A stretch of 64,000 bases of DNA from Yokenella regensburgei ATCC 49455 (lineage in GTDB: Bacteria > Pseudomonadota > Gammaproteobacteria > Enterobacterales > Enterobacteriaceae). Position 1 is the stretch's first letter, and each line of letters opens with the position of its first letter. The translations under genes were made by a program, and so were the position numbers. Shown here in pieces: positions 1 to 9,543 of this stretch. Location: positions 1 to 64,000 of the forward strand of contig NZ_JMPS01000044.1 of the NCBI RefSeq assembly GCF_000735455.1. The letters are read 5' to 3'. Below the pieces are notes generated by a model that saw only the letters and a program-made list of their open reading frames with translations, was not told the DNA's origin and searched no databases.

Positions 1-3
1 CAA

Positions 4-36
4 TCCCCTCTCCCTCAGGGAGAGGGTCAGGGTGAG
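4..36. repeat. Dispersed palindromic repeat (CCCTCTCCCT/AGGGAGAGGG)
   Basis: Arms at 6-15 and 17-26 form a perfect palindrome around a single C, followed by a G-rich tail. The same 21-bp core recurs at 32277-32297. It lies just past the stop codon of lsrG and may act as a transcript end or 3' stabiliser. Two identical copies in unrelated gaps indicate a dispersed intergenic repeat rather than a gene-specific element. Confidence 0.6.
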
Positions 37-50
37 GGTGGTGTTAACCG

Positions 51-347
51 TTACACTTCCGGCAACAGTCCTACAAAGCTGCGTTTTTTGCGCGGCTCCG
101 ACATCAGTTCCTCGAGCTTATCCACGCAGGCCAGATAGTGCGGCGTTTGCTTGTGCGCCAGCACCGCGTCATCGTTCTGGTAGGCTTCGTAGATAAAGAA
201 GCGGGTCTTCACCCGTGGGTCCTGCAGCACGTCAAAGCGCAGGTTGCCCGGCTCTTTAACAGAGCCTTCATGGTTAGCGCGAAACACCTCGAGAAACTCG
301 TCTACTCGCTCCGGTTTAATATTGATTTCTACCAGCGTTACGTTCAT
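51..347 (-). CDS. lsrG: (4S)-4-hydroxy-5-phosphonooxypentane-2,3-dione isomerase LsrG
   Basis: Cytoplasmic antibiotic-monooxygenase-fold (ABM, ferredoxin-like) protein of 98 aa, close to the usual 96. In the Lsr pathway it isomerises phospho-AI-2 (P-DPD) to 3-hydroxy-5-phosphonooxypentane-2,4-dione, the substrate of LsrF. The N-terminus [18 protein letters not shown] and the stretch NLRFDVLQD are typical of LsrG. Its ATG overlaps the lsrF stop codon (ATGA, 344-347), so translation is probably coupled. It is the last gene of the lsrACDBFG operon; tam, which follows in E. coli, is not in the window. Confidence 0.95.
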   Translation of the reverse strand: MNVTLVEINIKPERVDEFLEVFRANHEGSVKEPGNLRFDVLQDPRVKTRFFIYEAYQNDDAVLAHKQTPHYLACVDKLEELMSEPRKKRSFVGLLPEV

Positions 348-1231
348 TTTGCTTCTCCCTGTTTTTCCTCCTGCCAGAACTGGTATGCCTCGCGCGGATG
401 CATATTCTCATGCACCACTTTCTTCACCGTCTTCAGCATCGCGCGCGGTGCGCTGGACTGGAAGATATTGCGCCCCATATCCACCCCTGAAGCCCCCTGG
501 TCAATGGCGCGCCAGCACATCTCCAGCGCCTCGTGCTCGGGCAATTTTTTGCCACCGGCGATAACAATCGGCACCGGGCAACTGGCGGTAACTTTCTCAA
601 AGCCCTCTTCCACAAAGTAGGTTTTCACAAACTGCGCGCCCATTTCGGCGGCAATTCGGCTGGCCAGTGAGAAGTAGCGGGCATCGCGCGCCATCTGCGT
701 CCCAACCCCGGTCACTGCCAGCACCGGCATGCCGTAGCGGTTCCCGGCATCCACCAGCTTAATGATGTTGTTGATCGACTGATGCTCATGGGGGCTGCCG
801 ATGTACACCTGAGCGGCCACCGCGCAAACGTTGAGGCGCAGCGCATCTTCCATCGCCACCGCCACGCACTCGTTCGACAGCTCTGTCAGAATTGAATTAC
901 CGCCCGAAGCGCGCAGCACCACCGGCTTGTTGGTGGCCGCGGGCACCTGGCTTCTCAGGATCCCGCGGGTACACATCAGCACGTCGGTTTCGGCAAACAG
1001 CGGGGCGATAGAGAGATCGATACGCTCAAGCCCGGTGGTCGGTCCCTGGAAGTAACCATGGTCGAAGGCCAGCATCACTGTCCGGTTGCTTTGCGGATTA
1101 AAAATCCGCGCCAGCCGCGACTGCATCCCCCAGTCCAGTGAGCCACACCCTTTCAGCGTAAAGGGTACGTTTTGCTGTGGCACACCGATGCCAAAGTCTT
1201 TTCCGTCTTTGATGTCATCTAAATCAGCCAT
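344..1231 (-). CDS. lsrF: 3-hydroxy-5-phosphonooxypentane-2,4-dione thiolase LsrF
   Basis: Class I aldolase-like TIM-barrel enzyme (295 aa; family about 291) that transfers an acetyl group from isomerised phospho-AI-2 to CoA, giving acetyl-CoA and dihydroxyacetone phosphate. It ends signalling by destroying the inducer. Visible family features are [15 protein letters not shown] near the N-terminus, the segment FVKTYF with the expected Schiff-base lysine, and [13 protein letters not shown] near the C-terminus. It sits 11 bp after lsrB and overlaps lsrG by 4 nt. Confidence 0.95.
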   Translation of the reverse strand: MADLDDIKDGKDFGIGVPQQNVPFTLKGCGSLDWGMQSRLARIFNPQSNRTVMLAFDHGYFQGPTTGLERIDLSIAPLFAETDVLMCTRGILRSQVPAATNKPVVLRASGGNSILTELSNECVAVAMEDALRLNVCAVAAQVYIGSPHEHQSINNIIKLVDAGNRYGMPVLAVTGVGTQMARDARYFSLASRIAAEMGAQFVKTYFVEEGFEKVTASCPVPIVIAGGKKLPEHEALEMCWRAIDQGASGVDMGRNIFQSSAPRAMLKTVKKVVHENMHPREAYQFWQEEKQGEAK

Positions 1232-1242
1232 CTTTCCCCCAA

Positions 1243-2256
1243 TCAGAAATCGTAGTTGTTGATGTTCTCTTTAGTGAACACCACGCGTTGCGGCAGCAAC
1301 ACAATGCCGTTGCCTTTTGCTTCGTACTGGTAACCCTGCACGCTGTTCGGTTCGACCTTCAGCGCACCGATGTCCTTCACGTCCACGCTGTCACCCGGGT
1401 TAAGATCGCCTTTTTTCAACAAATGATCGGCGACATTGACCGCAATTTTGCCCTGTTGCACCACATCCCACAGACCGAAGGCTTTTACCGTGCCGCGTTC
1501 AACATAAGGGCGCATTACGTTTGGCGTGCTGAAGCCGACAATCGCCACCCCTTCTCGCTTCAGGTTTTCCGCCGCCTGAGCCGCCGCCGGGAGGGCGTTG
1601 GCGTCCGGGGCGATAATCGCATCGAGATCCGGGTAGGCTTTCAGAATGCCTTCTGCGGTTTGCAGCGACTTGGTGGCATCGTTATAGCCAAACTGGGTGG
1701 TGACTATCTGCCACTGCGGGTGTTCTTTTTCGATTTTAGCCTTCGCCTCTTTTACCCACTGGTTCTGGTCGGTGACCGTCGGGCTTGAGTAGAAGAACGC
1801 AACTTTGGCATTCGGCTTAGTGACCTGTTTTTCGGCCATCTCCACCAGCAGGCCGCCGAGCTGCTGCGGAGTGCCCTGGTTGATGTAAATGCTGCGGCAT
1901 TCAGGTTTGGTGTCGGAATCCCAGGTCAGCACTTTCACACCGCGCTGCATGGCACGCTTGAGCGCCGGGCATAGGCCGTCCGGCGATACCGCCGAGACGA
2001 TAATCGCGTTGTAACCCTGGTTAACGAAGTTATTGATGAGCTGCACCTGCCCTGAAACGCTTGGCTCCGTCGGGCCATCGTAGGTAACGTCTGTCCCCAG
2101 CGCTTTACCCGCTTCCTTCGCCCCGTTGCCGCCGCTGGTGAAAAAGCCCACGCCGACCAGCTTTGGAATAAACGCGATGCGATCTGCCGCCTGGGCCACC
2201 GCCACGCTCATAGCCAACGCCAGCGCGCTCAGCTGCACTATCTGTTTTGCTTTCAT
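1243..2256 (-). CDS. lsrB: AI-2 periplasmic binding protein LsrB
   Basis: Periplasmic solute-binding protein (peripla_BP_4 type, 337 aa) that captures AI-2 and delivers it to LsrCD. The start at 2256 is chosen over an upstream in-frame codon because [23 protein letters not shown] is a good signal peptide cleaved before ADRIAF, and GGAG lies upstream. The upstream extension has no signal character and overlaps lsrD. The start ATG sits next to the lsrD stop (TGAGATG), implying coupled translation. The mature protein carries [11 protein letters not shown], the start of the ligand-binding cleft. Confidence 0.95.
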   Translation of the reverse strand: MKAKQIVQLSALALAMSVAVAQAADRIAFIPKLVGVGFFTSGGNGAKEAGKALGTDVTYDGPTEPSVSGQVQLINNFVNQGYNAIIVSAVSPDGLCPALKRAMQRGVKVLTWDSDTKPECRSIYINQGTPQQLGGLLVEMAEKQVTKPNAKVAFFYSSPTVTDQNQWVKEAKAKIEKEHPQWQIVTTQFGYNDATKSLQTAEGILKAYPDLDAIIAPDANALPAAAQAAENLKREGVAIVGFSTPNVMRPYVERGTVKAFGLWDVVQQGKIAVNVADHLLKKGDLNPGDSVDVKDIGALKVEPNSVQGYQYEAKGNGIVLLPQRVVFTKENINNYDF

Positions 2257-2257
2257 C

Positions 2258-3250
2258 TCATGCTCCACTTGTTTTTCGCGAGTGAACCCGACGCCAGGCC
2301 GTGCGCACCCATTCACGGTGCAGGCTCAGCGAACGTCCCATGACCACCACAACTAACAGCGCCCCAGACAGCGCGCTTGACACCTGATTGGGGATACCAA
2401 CCATCTGTAAACCTTGCTGCAAATAGCCCACCAGCAGCGCCGCCAGCGCGGTACCGATAACCGAGCCAGAACCCCCATATATATTGGCGCCGCCCAGCAC
2501 CGCCGCCGTCAGCGCCGGCATCAGTAGATCGCGCCCGAGATCAGAACGCGCGGAGCCGAAATAAGAGACCATCACCAGCGCCGCAATGGCCGACGCCACG
2601 CCCACCAGGCCATACAGCGCGTAAGGCAGGCCGTTTACCGACAGCGCGGCATAGCGCGCGGCACGCGGATTTTGCCCGAGTAGAAACAGATGACGACCAA
2701 AGCGCCCGCGGTGGGCAATCAGCCAGAACGCCAGCGTGATGACGGCAAACAGCACCAGCGGCACCGGCAGTCCGAGCAGCGTCTGGTTGGCGAAAGCGGT
2801 GAAGCTGTCCGGGAAGCCGCCAATCCCTTCGTACCCCGTCGCCCCGGCCATGCCAGAGAGCAGCAGCGCCGCACCGCCGTAGAGGTACAGCGTGCCAAGC
2901 GTTATCACCAGCGGGCTGATGCCGGTGTAATGGATGAGCGCGGCGTTAAACAGGCCGCACAGCAGGCCGACCAGCAGCGTCAGCGGAACGGCCGCAACCA
3001 TCGGCACGCCGGACTGCATCATCACCCCCAGGGCGATGGCGCACAGGCCAACCGTTGAGCCGAGCGAAATATCGATTCCGCCGCTGACGATAACCAGCGT
3101 CAGCGGTAGCGCGACAATACCGATACAGATGAAGTCGCTGGTGCTGAACAGCAGCAGGTTGACGTCAAGCATGCGCGGATTGATGGCGCCGAACAGCAGG
3201 ATCTCGAGCACCAGCAACAGCAGCAGTACGCTTTCCCAGGTCAGCTTCAT
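2258..3250 (-). CDS. lsrD: AI-2 ABC transporter permease LsrD
   Basis: Inner-membrane permease of the BPD_transp_2/ribose-type family (330 aa, about ten hydrophobic segments) that pairs with LsrC to form the AI-2 channel. The EAA-like loop region [20 protein letters not shown] near residue 265 contacts the ATPase. The ATG at 3250 directly abuts the lsrC stop codon with no intergenic base. The paired permease next door and the lsr context make the assignment secure. Confidence 0.93.
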   Translation of the reverse strand: MKLTWESVLLLLLVLEILLFGAINPRMLDVNLLLFSTSDFICIGIVALPLTLVIVSGGIDISLGSTVGLCAIALGVMMQSGVPMVAAVPLTLLVGLLCGLFNAALIHYTGISPLVITLGTLYLYGGAALLLSGMAGATGYEGIGGFPDSFTAFANQTLLGLPVPLVLFAVITLAFWLIAHRGRFGRHLFLLGQNPRAARYAALSVNGLPYALYGLVGVASAIAALVMVSYFGSARSDLGRDLLMPALTAAVLGGANIYGGSGSVIGTALAALLVGYLQQGLQMVGIPNQVSSALSGALLVVVVMGRSLSLHREWVRTAWRRVHSRKTSGA

Positions 3251-4285
3251 TTACGCCACCTCTTTGTCTTTGCGCTTAGTAAATGGGGTCACGTTTTTGC
3301 CGCCTTTATTACCCGGCTGAAAGCGGCCGTATTTCAGCGCCCGCTGGTGGCGCATCAGCGCCTGACGCAGACGCCCGTCGAGCACCAGAACGCCAAGCAG
3401 CACCAGCCCGGCGATGAAGTCGTTCCACCACGCCGGGAGTTTGAACAGCACCAGTACGGTGTCGATTTGAGTGAGGAAAAAGGCGCCGAGGAAGGCACCA
3501 ATCAGCGTACCGGTGCCGCCCAGCAGCGAAATCCCACCGAGCACGCAGGCGGCGATAGCCTTCATCTCCAGCCCGCTACCGGTCTGATTTGGTACGAAAC
3601 CGATTTGCGCAGCGAACACCACCCCGGCGCAGGCGGCCAGCACACCGTTGAGCGTAAAGGCAATCATCCGCGTACGGTTCACCGCCACGCCGAGCTGGCG
3701 CGCGGCGGCAAGGTTATCACCCACGGCATAGAAATCGCGGCCAAAGGCGGTGCGCGACAGCATCCACGCCCCTGCCAGCAACAGCAGCAACACCAGTACG
3801 CCCAGCGGCGAAACGCCTACCGCCAGCGGTTCAGAGAGCGACTTCAGGCTGGCTGGCAACCCTTCAATCCACTTCCCGCCGGTCCACAGCAGCATTGCCC
3901 CGCGATACAGCCCCAGGGTGCCAAGGGTGGCGACAATCGCCGGGATCCGCAGCCCCACCACCAGCAGTCCATTAAACGCCCCCGCCAGCGCCCCAATGCT
4001 TAGCGCGAAGGCCATTGCCAGCGGCAGGCTGTAGCCATTATTCAGCGCAACGCCAACCGCAATGGCGCACAGCCCTACCGTTGAGCCTACCGAAACGTCG
4101 ATGTTGCGCGTCAGCATCACAAGCGTTGCCCCCAGCGCCAGCAGCGCGAGGATCTGACTGCTGGCAAAGATCATCGCCACGGTCTGCAGGCTGAAGTAGG
4201 CCGGATTCAGCGCCACCAGCAGGGCAAACAGCGCAAGAATGGCAAGAAACGCGCTGAGCTCGCGATTTTTAAGTAACCTCTTCAT
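3251..4285 (-). CDS. lsrC: AI-2 ABC transporter permease LsrC
   Basis: Second inner-membrane permease subunit of the AI-2 importer (344 aa; about ten membrane segments). Conserved blocks are [15 protein letters not shown] near residue 61 and [22 protein letters not shown] near residue 245, characteristic of ribose/AI-2 permeases. Its start overlaps the lsrA stop codon (ATGA at 4282-4285) and its stop abuts lsrD, so A-C-D are tightly packed and presumably translated together. Confidence 0.93.
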   Translation of the reverse strand: MKRLLKNRELSAFLAILALFALLVALNPAYFSLQTVAMIFASSQILALLALGATLVMLTRNIDVSVGSTVGLCAIAVGVALNNGYSLPLAMAFALSIGALAGAFNGLLVVGLRIPAIVATLGTLGLYRGAMLLWTGGKWIEGLPASLKSLSEPLAVGVSPLGVLVLLLLLAGAWMLSRTAFGRDFYAVGDNLAAARQLGVAVNRTRMIAFTLNGVLAACAGVVFAAQIGFVPNQTGSGLEMKAIAACVLGGISLLGGTGTLIGAFLGAFFLTQIDTVLVLFKLPAWWNDFIAGLVLLGVLVLDGRLRQALMRHQRALKYGRFQPGNKGGKNVTPFTKRKDKEVA

Positions 4286-5769
4286 GCTTGTCCTCCGAAG
4301 GCCAGCGCCATCATCCGATCGACGCTCACCGCCTGCTGCGCCAGTTCACCGTTGAGCACGCCCTGATGCATCACCAGCACCCGATCCGCAAGCCCGGGAA
4401 ACTCGTCGAGATCGCTTGAAATCATCAGCACCGCCACGTTCTGCGCCGCCACGCTGCGCAGCAGCTGGTAAATATCCGCCCGGGCAGAAACGTCTACGCC
4501 GCGGGTCGGCTCATCGACGATAAGCAGCAGCGGGTTGGCTTCCAGGCAGCGCGCCAGCAGCACCTTCTGCTGATTGCCGCCGGAGAGCGTGCGCACCGGC
4601 TGTTCGGCATCGTTCAGTTTTATCCCCAGCGCCCGGTGGTAGCGCTCCACCACCGCCGCCTCGCGTTTCTGCTGCTGCCAGAGCGACGGCTCGTTCAGCG
4701 CCACCGTGTTCCAGCGTACCGGCGCATCCAGAAACAGCCCGGAAACCTGTCGGTCTTCAGGCAGATACACCAGTCCTCGCGCCAGCCGCGCCGCCGTCGA
4801 CAGGCTGCCAATCTCCTGATTCTCCAGCCATATCCGCCCACCGCGCGCAGGCCGCAGGCCATACAGCGTTTCGGCGAATTCGGTCCGCCCGGAGCCCACC
4901 AGCCCCGCAAGGCCGACTATCTCACCGGCGTAGATCTCAAGGCTGAGATCGATAAACCCTTCCCCGGTGAGCGTTTCAACGCGCAGCACCGGAAAATCCT
5001 GCGCCTGGGTGCGGCGATTGCCGGGCAGCGACAGCCACAGTTTTTGCGTGTCGCTCAGCGTTTGCTCCCGGCAGACGGGGGTCATAGCGGTGATTAGCGC
5101 AGCATCGTCGTAGCGGTGAGTTTCACCGCTCAGCACCACCGCGCCATCACGCATCACCGACACATGGCTTGCGAGCTTGCGGATCTCCGGCAGCTTGTGG
5201 GAAATAAAGACGATCCCCACGCCTGACCCCTGCAACGCGCGGATCTGGCGAAACAGCCTGTCCGTTTCTCCCGGCGTCAGCGAGGCGGTCGGTTCGTCGA
5301 GGATCAGGATCTGCGCCCGGCGCATCAGACCGCGCAGGATCTCCACCATTTGCTGATCCGCCACTTCAAGCGTGCTGGCCGCCGCCGTCAGGTTGATCTG
5401 GCAGCTAAGCTGCTGCATCTTCGCGGCGAGCTGCTCGTCGAGATCCTCCGTGCGCGGCAGACGGAACAAAATGTTTTCGCGAACGCTAAGGTTCGGAAAC
5501 AGCATCGGCTCCTGCGGCACCAGGTAGATCCCCTGCTGGTGCGCCTGAGCGGGCGTGAGGCGGGTAAACGTGGTGCCGTTGATGCACAGTTCGCCGTCGT
5601 CCGGCGTTTCCACCCCGGCGATAATTTTCATCAGCGTCGATTTGCCCGCGCCATTGCCCCCCATCAGCGCGTGTACCTGCCCGGCAAACAGGGTGAAATC
5701 AATCGCTTTCAGCACCGGCACGCCGGAGAACGCTTTGCGGATAGCCTTCGCTTCGATCAGTGGGGTCAT
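4282..5769 (-). CDS. lsrA: AI-2 ABC transporter ATP-binding protein LsrA
   Basis: Cytoplasmic ATPase with two fused ABC domains (495 aa) that energises AI-2 import through LsrCD. The N-terminal domain has Walker [10 protein letters not shown] near residues 37-45 and Walker [11 protein letters not shown]. The C-terminal domain has signature LSGGNQQK and Walker [13 protein letters not shown]. Like many sugar ABC proteins, its second P-loop is degenerate (VGSGRTE). The start at 5769 has GGAG five bases upstream; further in-frame codons upstream would read through the promoter and operator. Confidence 0.94.
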   Translation of the reverse strand: MTPLIEAKAIRKAFSGVPVLKAIDFTLFAGQVHALMGGNGAGKSTLMKIIAGVETPDDGELCINGTTFTRLTPAQAHQQGIYLVPQEPMLFPNLSVRENILFRLPRTEDLDEQLAAKMQQLSCQINLTAAASTLEVADQQMVEILRGLMRRAQILILDEPTASLTPGETDRLFRQIRALQGSGVGIVFISHKLPEIRKLASHVSVMRDGAVVLSGETHRYDDAALITAMTPVCREQTLSDTQKLWLSLPGNRRTQAQDFPVLRVETLTGEGFIDLSLEIYAGEIVGLAGLVGSGRTEFAETLYGLRPARGGRIWLENQEIGSLSTAARLARGLVYLPEDRQVSGLFLDAPVRWNTVALNEPSLWQQQKREAAVVERYHRALGIKLNDAEQPVRTLSGGNQQKVLLARCLEANPLLLIVDEPTRGVDVSARADIYQLLRSVAAQNVAVLMISSDLDEFPGLADRVLVMHQGVLNGELAQQAVSVDRMMALAFGGQA

Positions 5770-5781
5770 CATCACTCCGCA

Positions 5782-5818
5782 TTTGAACAAATGATTTTTA
5801 GATTTAATAATGTTCAAA
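5782..5818. promoter_or_regulatory. Putative LsrR operator, lsrA side
   Basis: Perfect inverted repeat TTTGAACA (5782-5789) and TGTTCAAA (5811-5818), starting 13 bp upstream of the lsrA ATG. The inner arm continues as GAACAAATGAT, identical to the lsrR-side site. The GAAC-to-GTTC span is 31 bp, which suits a multimeric SorC-family repressor. Confidence 0.7.
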
Positions 5819-5948
5819 AGCGTAGACCCTGAACTATATTTACAACCGTGCGGCGATCACATTTTTATCTCTTTAGATCGTTTGAATTGTGAACAACGAG
5901 CTGAATGATCGCTTTTGCCGGATAGCTCACACTTTCCTGGCGTACAGA

Positions 5949-5986
5949 ACCGAACAAATGATCTAAATTTTTATAAGAGTTCAATC
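5949..5986. promoter_or_regulatory. Putative LsrR operator, lsrR side
   Basis: GAACAAATGAT begins at 5952 and GTTCAA lies at 5979-5984. The GAAC-to-GTTC span is 31 bp, the same as at the lsrA-side site. It ends right at the lsrR start codon and covers its Shine-Dalgarno sequence (AAGAG), so binding would block expression of lsrRK, consistent with autorepression. Confidence 0.65.
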
Positions 5987-6958
5987 ATGAGCGAAAAGAG
6001 AGCAATGGATGACAACCGCTTCGCCGGGCTTGCGCTGGCGGAGGAGGAACTGGTGGCCCGCGTGGCCTGGTGCTACTACCACGACGGGCTGACGCAAAAC
6101 GACATCGGCGAACGCCTTGGCCTGCCGCGGCTGAAGATCTCGCGGCTGTTAGAAAAAGGCCGCCAGTCCGGCGTTATTCGTGTGCAGATAAACTCCCGCT
6201 ATGAAGGCTGTCTGGCGCTGGAAACCGCCCTGCAGCAGCACTTTGGCCTGAAGATGGTCCGCGTGCTGCCCGCGCTGAATACCCCTTCGATGAACACCCG
6301 CCTGGGGATTGGCGCCGCGCAGTCGCTGATGGGCGTATTGCAGCCCGAACAGCTGCTGGCGGTTGGGTTTGGCGAGGCGACGATGAGCTGTCTGCAGCAT
6401 CTGAGCGGGTTTATCGGCTCGCAGCAGATCCGCCTGGTGACCCTCTCCGGCGGCGTTGGGCCGTACATGACCGGCATCGGCCAGCTGGATGCCGCCTGCA
6501 ACGTCAGCATGATCCCGGCGCCGCTTCGCGTCTCTTCGGCAGACGTCGCCGGGATCCTCAAACGCGAGTCCAGCGTGCAGGATGTGATCCTCGCCGCCAC
6601 GGCAGCGGATGTGGCGGTCGTGGGGATTGGCTCGGTGAACCAGCGTCGCGACGCCACCATTTTGCGATCGGGCTATATCAGCGAAGGTGAGCAGCTGATG
6701 TTCGCGCGCAAGGGCGCGGTGGGCGATATTCTCGGCTACTTCATTAATGCCGATGGCGAAAAGGTGGAAGGTCTTGAGATCCACCAGGAATTACTGGGCG
6801 TCACGCTCGATGAGCTGGCGCAGCTGCCCACCATCGTTGGTGTGGCCGGGGGAGATGAAAAAGCAGAAGCCATCTATGCCGCACTGAAGGGTCGCCGTAT
6901 CAATGGCCTGGTGACGGAAGAGACGACAGCTCGCGCGGTACTGGCTCTGGCGCAATAG
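5987..6958 (+). CDS. lsrR: AI-2-responsive transcriptional repressor LsrR
   Basis: SorC/DeoR-family regulator (323 aa) that represses the lsr genes until it binds phospho-AI-2. It has an N-terminal helix-turn-helix ([29 protein letters not shown], given here by its ends: HDGLTQ to LLEKG) and a C-terminal sugar-phosphate-binding domain containing GFGEATMS and TLSGGVG. The ATG at 5987 is preceded by AAGAG. An upstream in-frame ATG would require translation through the operator and gives no family-like sequence. lsrK follows after 35 bp in the same operon. Confidence 0.94.
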   Translation: MSEKRAMDDNRFAGLALAEEELVARVAWCYYHDGLTQNDIGERLGLPRLKISRLLEKGRQSGVIRVQINSRYEGCLALETALQQHFGLKMVRVLPALNTPSMNTRLGIGAAQSLMGVLQPEQLLAVGFGEATMSCLQHLSGFIGSQQIRLVTLSGGVGPYMTGIGQLDAACNVSMIPAPLRVSSADVAGILKRESSVQDVILAATAADVAVVGIGSVNQRRDATILRSGYISEGEQLMFARKGAVGDILGYFINADGEKVEGLEIHQELLGVTLDELAQLPTIVGVAGGDEKAEAIYAALKGRRINGLVTEETTARAVLALAQ

Positions 6959-6993
6959 GTGCGCCGCCGCGCAAACATAGCGAGGCGTTAGTC

Positions 6994-8562
6994 ATGAGTT
7001 ACCTTTTAGCGTTAGATGCAGGGACCGGCAGCGTTCGGGCGGTGATTTTTGACCTCAACGGTCGGCAGATTGCCGTCGGCCAGGCGGAGTGGAAGCACCT
7101 CAGCGTGGAGAACGTGCCCGGCTCCATGGAGTTTGACCTCAACACCAACTGGCAGCTTGCCTGCCAGTGCATTCGCCAGGCGCTGGAACGCGCAAAGCTC
7201 ACCGCCGCCGACATCCAGTCTGTTGCCTGCTGCTCAATGCGTGAAGGGATCGTGCTCTACGACCGCAACGGCGATGCCATCTGGGCCTGTGCTAACGTCG
7301 ACGCTCGCGCCAGCCGAGAAGTCGCCGAGCTAAAAGAGATCCACAACGACCGCTTTGAATCCGAAGTGTATGACGTTTCCGGGCAGACTCTGGCGCTGAG
7401 CGCCATGCCGCGCCTGCTGTGGCTGGCGCACCACCGCCCGGATATCTATCGCAATGCGGCCACCATCACCATGATAAGCGACTGGCTGGCGGCGAAGCTC
7501 TCCGGCGAGCTGGCGGTCGATCCTTCCAACGCCGGAACCACCGGCATGCTCAGTCTCTTCAGCCGCGACTGGCGACCAGCGCTGCTGGATATGGCTGGCC
7601 TGCGGGCCGATATCCTCTCTCCGGTGAAAGAGACCGGTACGCTGCTGGGCACCGTCAGCAAAACGGCGGCACAGCAGAGCGGGCTGCGGGAAGGCACGCC
7701 GGTGGTGATGGGCGGCGGCGACGTGCAGCTTGGCTGTCTCGGGCTTGGCGTCGTGCGCGCCGGGCAAACCGCCGTACTGGGCGGAACGTTCTGGCAGCAG
7801 GTGGTGAACCTGCCGCAGGTACGTACCGACCCGGAGATGAACATTCGCGTGAATCCGCACGTGATCCCCGGCATGGTGCAGGCCGAGTCGATAAGCTTCT
7901 TCACCGGGCTCACCATGCGCTGGTTCCGCGATGCCTTCTGCGCGGAAGAAAAACTGATAGCCGAACGGCTGGGCGTGGATGCTTATTCACTGCTCGAAGA
8001 GATGGCTAACCGGGTGCCGGCGGGCTCCCACGGCGTGATGCCTATTTTTTCTGACGCGATGCATTTTAAGCAGTGGTACCACGCCGCGCCGTCGTTCATT
8101 AACCTGTCGATAGATCCGGAAAAGTGCAACAAAGCCACGCTGTTTCGCGCGCTTGAAGAGAATGCGGCGATCGTGTCTGCCTGTAATCTGGCGCAGATCT
8201 CCCGCTTCTCCGGCGTCCAGTTTGATAGCCTGGTGTTTGCCGGCGGTGGCGCAAAAGGCGCGCTATGGAGCCAGATTTTAAGCGACGTCACCGGGCTGCC
8301 GGTACGTGTGCCGGAAGTGAAAGAAGCCACCGCGCTCGGCTGCGCGATTGCCGCCGGTACGGGAGCCGGGCTCTACAACGACATGGCCTCCGCCGGGGAG
8401 CGGCTGGTGAGCTGGAGCCGCGAGTTTACGCCAAACCCCGTCCACCGCGAGTTGTACGACGGCATGATGCAGAAATGGCAGGCGGTGTACGCCGACCAGC
8501 TCGGCCTGGTCGACAGCGGGCTCACCACCTCAATGTGGCAGGCGCCGGGGTTAAATAAATAG
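6994..8562 (+). CDS. lsrK: Autoinducer-2 kinase LsrK
   Basis: Cytoplasmic FGGY-family carbohydrate kinase (522 aa) that phosphorylates AI-2 (DPD) as it enters, trapping it and producing the LsrR ligand. The N-terminal phosphate loop is [16 protein letters not shown] at residues 4-19. The C-terminal ATP-binding motif [17 protein letters not shown] lies near 412-428. An acetate-kinase-fold glycine block [13 protein letters not shown] is also visible. It is co-oriented with lsrR as in E. coli. Confidence 0.95.
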   Translation: MSYLLALDAGTGSVRAVIFDLNGRQIAVGQAEWKHLSVENVPGSMEFDLNTNWQLACQCIRQALERAKLTAADIQSVACCSMREGIVLYDRNGDAIWACANVDARASREVAELKEIHNDRFESEVYDVSGQTLALSAMPRLLWLAHHRPDIYRNAATITMISDWLAAKLSGELAVDPSNAGTTGMLSLFSRDWRPALLDMAGLRADILSPVKETGTLLGTVSKTAAQQSGLREGTPVVMGGGDVQLGCLGLGVVRAGQTAVLGGTFWQQVVNLPQVRTDPEMNIRVNPHVIPGMVQAESISFFTGLTMRWFRDAFCAEEKLIAERLGVDAYSLLEEMANRVPAGSHGVMPIFSDAMHFKQWYHAAPSFINLSIDPEKCNKATLFRALEENAAIVSACNLAQISRFSGVQFDSLVFAGGGAKGALWSQILSDVTGLPVRVPEVKEATALGCAIAAGTGAGLYNDMASAGERLVSWSREFTPNPVHRELYDGMMQKWQAVYADQLGLVDSGLTTSMWQAPGLNK

Positions 8563-8936
8563 GCTGCGGTGTGACGCGCGTTGCCGGGTAAGGTGGTGCC
8601 TTGCCTGGCCCTGCAATAACTGCATTTTGCGAGGACGATTCCAGTAACGATAAAGTCTTTCTCTAAACCTGAATTACCGTTTGTTGTTTACCCTCCTGGG
8701 TCGTATTTTGACTGCGCATCTGCAAAATCAGGTGCCGGGATTGACCTCTTGCTAACTTCATCATCGGCGTATACTTTTATGCCGTTTACTTTGCTACACC
8801 CCAATGGTGGGCTGAGTGGGGGCACTGCAAAGTGCGCCGGTATCCGATGAGGCCGGTAAGGTCAACTTCACTCAGTCTGCCACCATGGGGTTGACCTCTC
8901 AGGTGGTAAAATCAAACACTCATCGAGGCTGCCCTT
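8563..8936. other. 374-bp intergenic region with REP-like and RNA-like structure
   Basis: No gene-like reading frame is visible. Near 8581-8610 is a degenerate REP-like palindrome (GCCGGGTAAGG...CCTTGCCTGGCC). A 9-bp direct repeat TTGACCTCT occurs at 8741 and 8891. The 3' third holds the elaborate fold described at 8801-8896. It lies between lsrK and an orphan gene, in an accessory stretch. Confidence 0.5.
8801..8896 (+). ncRNA. Candidate structured RNA / 5' leader element
   Basis: CCAATGGTGG (8801-8810) pairs with 8880-8889 (nine of ten), then CTGAGTG (8812-8818) pairs perfectly with CACTCAG (8869-8875). Inside this long stem are two hairpins: GCACT/AGTGC with a GCAA loop (8822-8835), and a CCGG/CCGG stem (8837-8856). 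A competing 7-bp pairing GGTCAAC (8860-8866) with GTTGACC (8890-8896) would disrupt the outer stem. The element ends about 40 bp before the next start codon. It could be a regulatory leader, a small RNA or a DNA palindrome. I do not recognise the family. Confidence 0.4.
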
Positions 8937-9395
8937 ATGGCTACGACCCCAACCCAGACTTTTTCTGTTTTTACCCTGCCGTTTAACCACGCGACCGATT
9001 TCACCGAGCTGGCAGATAACTGCGAATACTTTGCCAACGTGCTGGTTGAAAGTACCGACGCCACCGAAAAAATGGCGCTTTGCGGCCGTCTTTCTGCGTG
9101 CCTGGCGCTACTGCACCCAACGCTACATGATCCTGTCCCGGAATATCTGCACGCCAGCCTGACGGTCGATAACCTTCCGGCACACCTGCCCGCGTTTAAG
9201 CCGGAAATCGATCAACTGAGCGTCTGGTGTCAGTCGCTAACCCAGCTATTGATGAGTGGCTCGCTCTCAGCCAGACAAGCGAGTGCGTTAGAAGATTTAT
9301 TGCATGAACTGGTGCGCTATTTCGCCGAAACACTGAAAGCCCCGCGTTGGCTGAATACCACAACGGGCAAAGTGTATCTGGACGATCTGCACTAA
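8937..9395 (+). CDS. Hypothetical protein (152 aa)
   Basis: I do not recognise a family. The start (8937) is ATGGCTACGACCCC; the protein is acidic, leucine-rich and lacks a signal peptide or membrane segment, so it is probably cytoplasmic and mainly helical. It sits alone between a structured upstream region and a perfect inverted repeat. It is unrelated to its lsr and higBA neighbours, and E. coli K-12 has no counterpart here as far as I recall. Phage-satellite or genomic-island origin is possible but rests only on context. Codon use looks chromosomal, supporting a real gene. Confidence 0.6.
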   Translation: MATTPTQTFSVFTLPFNHATDFTELADNCEYFANVLVESTDATEKMALCGRLSACLALLHPTLHDPVPEYLHASLTVDNLPAHLPAFKPEIDQLSVWCQSLTQLLMSGSLSARQASALEDLLHELVRYFAETLKAPRWLNTTTGKVYLDDLH

Positions 9396-9404
9396 AAACG
9401 ACCT

Positions 9405-9453
9405 GTACACCCTCAAAATTGTTTCTGTTCTGATAGCGATTTTGAGGGTGTAC
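9405..9453. repeat. Perfect 15-bp inverted repeat
   Basis: GTACACCCTCAAAAT (9405-9419) and its exact reverse complement (9439-9453) are separated by 19 nt. The stop codon of the orphan gene is about 10 bp upstream; the higBA operators start 18 bp downstream. It could be a bidirectional terminator, although the loop is long and there is no T-run after the stem. A protein-binding or recombination site is also possible. Confidence 0.6.
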
Positions 9454-9470
9454 TTAAATAACTCAAAGCT

Positions 9471-9525
9471 GTTCACATATTGTAAACACCAATATGTCAT
9501 GCTAGAGTGTTCACATAATGTAAAC
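9471..9525. promoter_or_regulatory. higBA promoter with two operator copies
   Basis: Two near-identical imperfect palindromes, GTTCACATATTGTAAAC (9471-9487) and GTTCACATAATGTAAAC (9509-9525), differ at one base. A promoter fits between them: -35 TTGTAA (9480-9485), 17-bp spacer and extended -10 TGC-TAGAGT (9500-9508). One operator overlaps the -35 and the other lies just past the -10, as expected for autorepression by the antitoxin. The operator identity is inferred from position. Confidence 0.7.
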
Positions 9526-9543
9526 GGACGAAACGAACGCAAG

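Larger units (their letters stand above)
5770..5986. promoter_or_regulatory. lsrACDBFG / lsrRK divergent promoter region
   Basis: This 217-bp AT-rich region separates the two divergent lsr transcription units. It contains two inverted repeats of identical geometry, annotated separately, one near each gene start. Good CRP half-sites (TCACA) are visible at about 5855-5859 and 5931-5935, each with a weak partner half. In E. coli this region is bound by LsrR and cAMP-CRP; the operator calls here rest on symmetry and position only. Confidence 0.8.

Noticed and set aside
2258-2316. N-terminal extension of LsrB
   Set aside because: No signal-peptide character and overlaps lsrD; the internal ATG at 2256 starts a proper signal peptide.
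9405-9453. Inverted repeat as IS terminal repeat
   Set aside because: Only 19 bp lies between the arms and no transposase or target duplication is nearby.
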